NCBI GenBank assembly: GCA_025458525.1
Contig: JALOSF010000030.1
Location: 1-32,163 of the forward strand
Length of the DNA: 32,163 bases
DNA from: Cypionkella sp.
Lineage (GTDB): Bacteria; Pseudomonadota; Alphaproteobacteria; Rhodobacterales; Rhodobacteraceae
Direction of reading: 5' to 3'
The notes below the pieces were generated by a model. It was not told the DNA's origin. It worked only from the letters and a program-made list of their open reading frames with translations, and searched no databases. The position numbers were made by a program, and so were the translations under genes. Of this stretch, positions 27,138 through 32,163 are shown piece by piece. The stretch's first letter is position 1. The number at the start of each line of letters is the position of its first letter.

Positions 27138-27898
27138 CAGATCACCCCCGCCTCGTCCTTGAGCTTTGCAATCAACTCGTCCACCGAGGCAACCTTGACG
27201 CCCGCCTTGCGGCCCGCCGGTTCCACGGTCTTGACCACCGACAGGCGCGGCGCCACGTCCACCCCGTAATCCGCCGGGGTCTTGACCGCCAAGGGCTTGG
27301 CCTTGGCCTTCATGATGTTGGGCAGGCTGGCATAGCGCGGCTCGTTCAGGCGCAGGTCCACCGTCACGATACTCGGCAGCTTGACCGAAATCGTCTGCAA
27401 CCCGCCGTCCACCTCGCGCGTCACGCGCGCGCTGTCACCCTCGACCTCCAACGCGCTGGCAAAGGTCGCCTGGCTCCAGCCCAGCAGCGCCGACAGCATC
27501 TGGCCGGTGGCGTTCATGTCATTGTCGATGGCCTGCTTGCCGCACAGCACCAGACCGGGCTGTTCCTCGCGCACCACGGCCGCCAACAGCTTGGCCACCG
27601 CCAAGGGCTCGATGTCGGTCTGCACCGTGTCGGTCGCCTCGATCAGGATGGCGCGATCCGCCCCCATCGCCAGCGCCGTGCGCAGCGTTTCCTGCGCCTG
27701 CTTCACCCCGATCGACACCACAACGATCTCGCTCGCGATCCCCTTCTCCTTCAGCCGGATCGCCTCCTCCACCGCGATCTCGTCGAACGGGTTCATCGAC
27801 ATCTTCACATTCGCAAGATCAACACCGCTCCCGTCCGCCTTGACGCGAACCTTCACGTTGTAGTCGATCACACGCTTCACAGGCACAATAACCTTCAT
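27137..27898 (-). CDS. etfB: Electron transfer flavoprotein beta subunit
   Basis: EtfB (253 aa) is the AMP-binding subunit of ETF. It begins [20 protein letters not shown] and shows [18 protein letters not shown], the adenine/AMP region [19 protein letters not shown] and the signature [20 protein letters not shown], where the last motif is the EtfB recognition-loop region. ATG 27898 has GGGAGA about 8 bases upstream. It leads the etfBA pair. The upstream spacer with its promoter runs to the terminator of the adenosyltransferase operon. Confidence 0.97.
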   Translation of the reverse strand: MKVIVPVKRVIDYNVKVRVKADGSGVDLANVKMSMNPFDEIAVEEAIRLKEKGIASEIVVVSIGVKQAQETLRTALAMGADRAILIEATDTVQTDIEPLAVAKLLAAVVREEQPGLVLCGKQAIDNDMNATGQMLSALLGWSQATFASALEVEGDSARVTREVDGGLQTISVKLPSIVTVDLRLNEPRYASLPNIMKAKAKPLAVKTPADYGVDVAPRLSVVKTVEPAGRKAGVKVASVDELIAKLKDEAGVI

Positions 27899-27989
27899 CG
27901 ACGCTAATCTCCCATAGCTTCAAGCTCTCTGGTCAAGGGAAATAGCCCGTCTTCCCCCGCCGCGACAGTGCAAAATCGACGCGGGAGGC

Positions 27990-28012
27990 GGCTGGAACGC
28001 CACGTTCCAGCC
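27990..28012 (-). terminator. Hairpin after the cobalamin adenosyltransferase gene
   Basis: On the minus strand, starting 21 bases after the adenosyltransferase stop, a perfect 9-bp stem (27990-27998 with 28004-28012, arm GGCTGGAAC) encloses a 5-base loop. It separates the HIG1/adenosyltransferase pair from etfBA. No strong U tract follows immediately, so the strength is uncertain, but position favours a terminator. Confidence 0.55.
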
Positions 28013-28033
28013 CGCCCGGATCAGCCGACCGGA

Positions 28034-28609
28034 TCAGCCCCGGGTCAGGCCCGGCACCCAAAGCACATCGGCCTTGCCATCGTCATTCGCGATGCGCCCG
28101 GCGACAAAGAACCAGTCCGACAGGCGGTTGAGGTATTTCACCGCCTCGGCATTCACCTCCTCCATGGTGGCAAGTTCGACGACAAGCCGCTCCGCCCGGC
28201 GGCACACCGTCCGGCACAGATGCAGGTGTGCGGCAAGCGCGCTGCCCCCCGGCAGGATGAAGCTGCGCAACGGCGTCAGGCGCGCGTTCATCACATCGAT
28301 TTCGGCCTCAAGCCGCAACACCTGATTTTCCACCATGCGCAGCGGGGTGTAGGGCAGGTCCTTGTCCTTGTGCATGTCGGGCGTGCAAAGATCGGCGCCC
28401 AGATCGAACAGGTCGTTCGAAATCCGCGCAAGTGCCGCGTCCATGTCGCCCGTGGCGTGCTGCCGCGCCAGCCCGACGGTTGCGTTGGTTTCATCCACCG
28501 TGCCATAGGCCGACACGCGCAGGCTGTGCTTGGCGACCCGTGCGCCATTGCCCAGTGCGGTTTCCCCGGCATCCCCGGTCTTTGTGTAGATTTTCGACAG
28601 AACAACCAT
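28034..28609 (-). CDS. PduO-type ATP:cob(I)alamin adenosyltransferase
   Basis: This 191-aa enzyme adenosylates cob(I)alamin to make coenzyme B12. The PduO-type N-terminus is clear: IYTKTGDAGETALGNGARVA followed by YGTVDETNATVGLAR. Later come LRSFILPGGSALAAHLHLCR and VCRRAERLVVEL with the conserved Arg/Glu, then YLNRLSDWFFVAGR. I chose ATG 28609, as the longer open frame overlaps the HIG1 gene. Coenzyme B12 is needed by ethylmalonyl-CoA and methylmalonyl-CoA mutases, which fits with mcd in this window. It lies 2 bp after the HIG1 stop and is probably cotranscribed with it. Confidence 0.94.
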   Translation of the reverse strand: MVVLSKIYTKTGDAGETALGNGARVAKHSLRVSAYGTVDETNATVGLARQHATGDMDAALARISNDLFDLGADLCTPDMHKDKDLPYTPLRMVENQVLRLEAEIDVMNARLTPLRSFILPGGSALAAHLHLCRTVCRRAERLVVELATMEEVNAEAVKYLNRLSDWFFVAGRIANDDGKADVLWVPGLTRG

Positions 28610-28611
28610 GC

Positions 28612-28818
28612 TTAGCCCCCTTTGCTGCGCAGGAAGGCGAAGCCGACGATCAAGAGGACCGCCACCGCCTGCGCCGCGATACGATACCGCATCAGGCGGT
28701 TGGCATGTTTGCGGTTGAAATCCCCGCCCTTGGCAAAGCCGCCGATGCCGATCATCAGAATGACCAGAACACCAAGGCTTGCCACAGCGGCAAGGATGAA
28801 CAGCGGATCGTTGAGCAT
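28612..28818 (-). CDS. HIG1-domain (twin transmembrane) small protein
   Basis: A 68-aa protein with two membrane helices, FILAAVASLGVLVILMIGIG and IAAQAVAVLLIVGFAFL, joined by a basic loop GGDFNRKHANRLMRYR. The loop and second helix contain RYRIAAQ, matching the RxRx3Q part of the HIG1 signature (hypoxia-induced gene family, related to mitochondrial Rcf1). Mitochondrial members bind respiratory complexes; the role of the alphaproteobacterial forms is less defined. ATG 28818 has AGGAAGGGG upstream. The stop is 2 bp from the adenosyltransferase ATG, so the two are an operon. Confidence 0.78.
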   Translation of the reverse strand: MLNDPLFILAAVASLGVLVILMIGIGGFAKGGDFNRKHANRLMRYRIAAQAVAVLLIVGFAFLRSKGG

Positions 28819-28946
28819 GGGATACCCCTTCCTGTGCGCATGACTTAGGCGGCAATCTGACAAAAGCGAAGGTGAAAAACCCGGCGCATCCATTTTTGTG
28901 GCCTGTGCCTTGTGCCACGCGGACGGTTTGCCCCGTCAGGCCCGTG

Positions 28947-29771
28947 TCAGGCCCGTGCGATCACCCAGTCGAGCATCCGCGTCGGCAGGATCCGCCGCAA
29001 GACCCCCATCAGATGCGTGGGGGTTGTGACATAGTAGCGCGCCTTCGGCTTGCGGCTTTCCAGCGCATGGATCAGCTTTTGCGTGACCGCCTGCGCCGGC
29101 AGTTCAAACCGGTCTGGCCCGCGGTCTTCGTAAAGCCTGCCGCGCAGGGTGGCATATTCGCCCGCGCGGGCCGAGGCTTCCCAGTTGATCCATTTTTCGA
29201 AATGCGGGATGGCGTTGGCCCTGATCCGGCTTGTCACGGGGCCGGGTTCGATCAGGCTGATGTGGATGCCTGTGCCCCGCATCTCGATCCGCAACACGTC
29301 GGTCAGACCTTCCATCGCGAATTTGGTCGCGACATAGGCGCCCCGCCATTTCAGCCCGACAAGGCCAAGGACAGACGAACAATTCACGATCCGCCCGCCG
29401 CCTTGGGCCCGCATGACCGGAATCACGCGCCGCGTCAGGTCGTGATAGCCAAACAGGTTGACCTCGAAGATTTCGCGCAAGGCGCCGCGCGGCAGATCCT
29501 CGACCGCGCCGGGGCAGGCGAAGGCCCCGTTGTTATAGAGCGCGTCAAGCCGCCCGCCGGTCGCCTCCAGCACCTGTTCCAGCGCGGCGGCGATGCTGGC
29601 CTCGTCGGCATAATCAAGGCGTGGGCTTTCAAACCCCTCCGCCATCAGCCGGTCGCAATCGGCCTGCTGGCGGCAACTGGCAAACACCCGCCAGCCCCGT
29701 GCCCGCAGGCCGCGTGCGGCATCAAGCCCGATTCCCGACGAACAGCCGGTGATAAGCACAGATCGTTGCAT
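28947..29771 (-). CDS. Short-chain dehydrogenase/reductase
   Basis: A 274-aa SDR with the classical elements: the cofactor motif TGCSSGIG near the N-terminus, NNGAF in place of the usual NNAG, catalytic Ser in IVNCSSVLGLVG, and Tyr/Lys in YVATK. A C-terminal extension of about 60 residues after the core (QAVTQKLIHALESRKPKARY) is like that of sterol/retinol-type SDRs. Substrate is unknown. ATG 29771 fits the usual start (QRSVLITGCSSGIG); the frame is open to 29822, and the ribosome site for 29771 is weak, so the start is uncertain by up to 17 residues. Confidence 0.85.
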   Translation of the reverse strand: MQRSVLITGCSSGIGLDAARGLRARGWRVFASCRQQADCDRLMAEGFESPRLDYADEASIAAALEQVLEATGGRLDALYNNGAFACPGAVEDLPRGALREIFEVNLFGYHDLTRRVIPVMRAQGGGRIVNCSSVLGLVGLKWRGAYVATKFAMEGLTDVLRIEMRGTGIHISLIEPGPVTSRIRANAIPHFEKWINWEASARAGEYATLRGRLYEDRGPDRFELPAQAVTQKLIHALESRKPKARYYVTTPTHLMGVLRRILPTRMLDWVIARA

Positions 29772-30041
29772 GATAGGGTCTGCCCGCCCGAATGGTTTCG
29801 TTTTTTTGGATGACTGTTTCATCGGTGGGGCGCTGTCGTCTCACCCCTTGGGCGCAGAGTGACACGACACCCCCGGGCGTTCAAGATTGACTTGATCGGG
29901 GCAAGGTTGTTTGCCGTCTTGGGCGCCGCCGCTGCCACCACAAAAACCCAGCCCCACACAGGGTGCAGATGGCAGCAATCGACCTGCCGGCGGGTCAACC
30001 GGCGCGTGGGGATCGCCGCGCTGCTGCGCACACGGCGCGCT
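29772..30041. promoter_or_regulatory. 270-bp spacer upstream of the SDR gene
   Basis: No gene was found here. It holds the SDR promoter (minus strand) and the 3' flank of the SH3b gene. The only ordered element I see is a short inverted repeat TCAAG-N5-CTTGA at 29881-29895. It is not an FNR-type site, which would be TTGAT-N4-ATCAA. I see no sure promoter motif, no tRNA and no small ORF with a good ribosome site. Confidence 0.35.
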
Positions 30042-30530
30042 TCAGGGAGCGTCGGCGAGGAAATCCATCGACATGTATCCGTCCAGCCCGTCGCCTTCCA
30101 GCCGGATACGCGCCCAGCCGTTTTCCTCGATCCAGACCACCGTCACCGCCTCGCCGCGGGTCAGCTTGCCCACCACCCCATCTGCGGTGGACGGGCCAGA
30201 GCGCACGTTGACCGACCGGCCCGTGACATATTTGACGGCATCTGGTGCCACAGCCGCGGGCTGCGCCGGGATTTCGGGTGCCGCAACAGGGGTCACGACC
30301 GGGCGCTGAGGGGTGAAGGCCACCTGCGTGACCACATCCGCAGTGTCGGGCACCGGGGGGGCGACCTGGTCTGCCCCGGCCCTTGGCGTCGCCGCGACAG
30401 GCAGGCTTTGGGCCAGACGCTCTGCCTCCGCGGCCTCCTGCAAGCCGAACCGAAGCTGGCCCCGGTCCTCGCCCGCGATCTGAAGGGTCACGAAAATTCC
30501 TGCACAGAGCAGCAGCAGCAGACGGATCAT
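30042..30530 (-). CDS. SH3b-domain exported or membrane-anchored protein
   Basis: A 162-aa protein with an N-terminal hydrophobic segment ([19 protein letters not shown]) that acts as a signal or anchor, a Pro/Ala-rich linker of about 65 residues, and a C-terminal bacterial SH3 domain from about residue 98: [43 protein letters not shown] and [11 protein letters not shown]3b domains usually bind peptidoglycan or mediate contacts in the periplasm. No enzyme domain is present. It is divergent from parC (166-bp spacer). Function beyond a likely envelope role is unknown. Confidence 0.85.
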   Translation of the reverse strand: MIRLLLLLCAGIFVTLQIAGEDRGQLRFGLQEAAEAERLAQSLPVAATPRAGADQVAPPVPDTADVVTQVAFTPQRPVVTPVAAPEIPAQPAAVAPDAVKYVTGRSVNVRSGPSTADGVVGKLTRGEAVTVVWIEENGWARIRLEGDGLDGYMSMDFLADAP

Positions 30531-30642
30531 CCGAACACACCCGATTCACTTTGTATTTCGGTTGAGGTATCATATCTGCATGATCGGCATAGTGGGAAAA
30601 CGATCTCGCTTTCCCCCCTGCGCGCAGATTTTTTTGGCCCCG

Positions 30643-30670
30643 GCCGGTCCGAATTTCGGTCTGGACCGGC
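30643..30670 (+). other. Hairpin in the parC leader
   Basis: A perfect 8-bp stem (GCCGGTCC 30643-30650 with GGACCGGC 30663-30670) with a 12-base loop ends 26 bases before the parC ATG. A run of seven T lies just before it (30629-30635), on the wrong side for a plus-strand terminator. It could be a leader structure affecting translation, or simply a GC-rich coincidence. Confidence 0.35.
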
Positions 30671-30696
30671 ACGGCCCAGCGCATTACACCACATGC

Positions 30697-32163
30697 ATGT
30701 CCGATGATGCCGACCCCCCCAAGATAGAGCCTGTCGAAGTGGCCGAACCGCTGAGCCGTGCGATTGGCGAGCGGTATCTGACCTATGCGCTGTCCACCAT
30801 CATGCACCGCGCGCTGCCCGATGCGCGCGACGGGCTGAAACCCGTGCACCGCCGCATCCTTTTCGCCATGCGCGAACTGCGGCTGTCGGCGACCTCGGCC
30901 TTCCGCAAATCGGCCAAGATCGCGGGCGATGTGATGGGCAACTATCACCCCCATGGCGACGCCGCGATCTATGACGCGATGGCGCGTCTGGCGCAGGATT
31001 TCAACGTGCGCTACCCGCTGGTGGACGGGCAGGGCAATTTCGGCAACATCGACGGCGACAACCCGGCAGCCAGCCGCTACACCGAAGCCCGCCTGACCGC
31101 CATCGCCGAGACGCTGATGGAAGGGCTGACGGAAAACGCGGTCGATTTCCGCCCCAATTACGACGGCACACTGGAAGAACCCGTGGTGATGCCTGCGGCC
31201 TTTCCGAACCTGCTGGCCAACGGGTCAAGCGGGATTGCGGTGGGCATGGCAACCAACATCCCGCCCCACAACCTGGACGAGCTGATCCAGGGCTGCCATG
31301 CGCTGTTGCGCAACCCTGACCTGACGACCGCCGAATTGGTGGACCTTATTCCCGGCCCCGATTTCCCCACCGGGGGCGTGATGGTCGAACCCCGCGCCGT
31401 GATGCTTGACGCCTATGAAACTGGCCGCGGATCGTTCCGCACGCGGGCGAAATGGCAGGTCGAGGATCTTGGCCGCGGCACCTGGCAGACCGTCGTGACC
31501 GAGATCCCCTATCAGGTCGCCAAATCCCGGCTGATCGAAAAGCTGGCCGAGCTGATCCAGACCAAGAAAATCCCGCTTCTGGCCGATGTGCGCGACGAAT
31601 CCGCCGATGACGTGCGCATCGTTCTGGAACCGCGGGCAAAGACGGTGGACCCGGACGTGCTCATGGGCACGCTTTTCAAGAATTCCGATCTTGAAACCCG
31701 CTTCAGCCTGAACATGAACGTGCTGATCGACGGCAAGGTGCCCCGCGTGTGCAGCCTAAAGGAAGTGCTGCGCGCCTTCCTTGACCACCGCCGCGAGGTT
31801 TTGCGCCGCCGCAGCCTGCACCGGATGGAAAAGATCGACCACCGGCTGGAGATTCTCGAAGGCTTCATCATCACCTTCCTGAACCTTGACCGCGTGATCG
31901 ACATCATCCGCTACGACACCGACCCAAAGGCCGCTCTGATGCGCGAGACCTGGGGCTAGCCGCATCCGCGCGCCCTGTCGGAAAAGGACTATGTTCCGCC
32001 GCCCGCAGGCGAGGGCGAGTTGACCGAGCCGCAGGCCGACGCGATCCTGAACATGCGCCTGCGGTCGCTGCGCAAGCTCGAGGAGATGGAGCTGATCGCC
32101 GAACGCGACGCGCTGACCCGCGAACGCGCCGGCCTTGCCGATCTGCTGGACAGCGACCGCCTG
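30697..32163 (+). CDS. parC: DNA topoisomerase IV subunit A, in-frame TAG at codon 421, 3' end outside window
   Basis: ParC is the DNA-cleaving subunit of topoisomerase IV, needed for chromosome decatenation. The frame from ATG 30697 shows the winged-helix core ([18 protein letters not shown]), [38 protein letters not shown] and the catalytic Tyr128 in ASRYTEARL. Quinolone-region residues corresponding to E. coli Ser80 and Glu84 appear as Ala89 and Asp93. At 31957-31959 the frame is interrupted by TAG, after RETWG. The same frame then continues to the window end with ParC-like sequence ([32 protein letters not shown]). So this is a single-base nonsense codon, not a frameshift. Either the gene is broken at this site or the base is an error; the true 3' end lies outside. 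Confidence 0.9.

Noticed and set aside
29881-29895. TCAAG-N5-CTTGA as a possible FnrL site
   Set aside because: An FNR-type site would read TTGAT-N4-ATCAA; both half-site and spacing differ.
31957-31959. TAG in parC as pyrrolysine or other recoding
   Set aside because: Pyrrolysine use is not known in this lineage, topoisomerase has no such residue, and no recoding element is evident; a base error or a nonsense mutation is simpler.
1-32163. tRNA, rRNA, tmRNA, SRP RNA, CRISPR arrays and IS elements
   Set aside because: I read through the intergenic gaps and found no cloverleaf, CCA-type end, spaced repeat array or transposase motif; structured RNAs cannot be excluded without a covariance-model search.

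Overview
The window looks like core chromosome of a high-GC alphaproteobacterium of the order Rhodobacterales (Rhodobacter/Gemmobacter-type Rhodobacteraceae or Paracoccaceae). The assignment rests on gene content: the pckA / chvI-chvG-hprK-rapZ-PTS IIA-HPr block, a methylsuccinyl-CoA dehydrogenase (ethylmalonyl-CoA pathway), DUF6473, DUF1491 and HIG1-type proteins, a short HPr kinase and a single bifunctional RSH enzyme. No IS element, phage gene, CRISPR array, tRNA or rRNA was recognised. Gene density is high and most spacers are under 200 bp.

Layout. 1-926 (minus): ispH (3' end outside the window) and a YqaA/DedA-like membrane protein. 1122-2141: a VOC protein and a convergent NYN-domain protein. 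2286-7828 (plus): folK, rpoZ, rsh (relA/spoT), two tandem DUF2062 membrane proteins and pdxJ. 7925-10797 (plus): acpS, lepB, rnc, era, with ATGA overlaps at lepB/rnc and rnc/era. 10801-14105: a 60-aa membrane protein, DUF1491, a Pr6Pr membrane protein, recO and an MFS transporter. 14124-16774: mcd (minus) and a divergent TauE/SafE permease. 16869-23278: pckA (minus) divergent from chvI-chvG-hprK-rapZ-EIIA-HPr (plus), separated by a 361-bp spacer with a tandem 20-bp-period repeat. 23312-26159: an acyltransferase, 3-hydroxyacyl-CoA dehydrogenase (minus) and DUF6473. 26214-29771 (minus): etfA, etfB, a PduO-type cobalamin adenosyltransferase with a HIG1 protein, and an SDR. 30042-32163: an SH3b protein (minus) and parC (plus, cut by the window end), which has an in-frame TAG at codon 421.

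How the genes fit together. Several belong to growth on acetate and other C2/C4 compounds: Mcd oxidises methylsuccinyl-CoA and needs ETF (etfAB) as electron acceptor; the adenosyltransferase makes the B12 cofactor used by the mutases of the same pathway; 3-hydroxybutyryl-CoA dehydrogenase acts near its entry; PckA takes oxaloacetate into gluconeogenesis. The ChvGI-HprK-HPr-EIIA block is a regulatory, non-transporting PTS next to an envelope-sensing two-component system. The rest is housekeeping: translation and ribosome assembly, protein export, stringent response, cofactor synthesis and DNA repair/topology.

The window is mostly ordinary. I did not find a convincing new multi-gene system. The observations most worth checking are the amber codon in parC, the tandem repeat between pckA and chvI, the lysine-to-arginine change in the RapZ P-loop, the paired DUF2062 proteins and the HIG1/adenosyltransferase operon.
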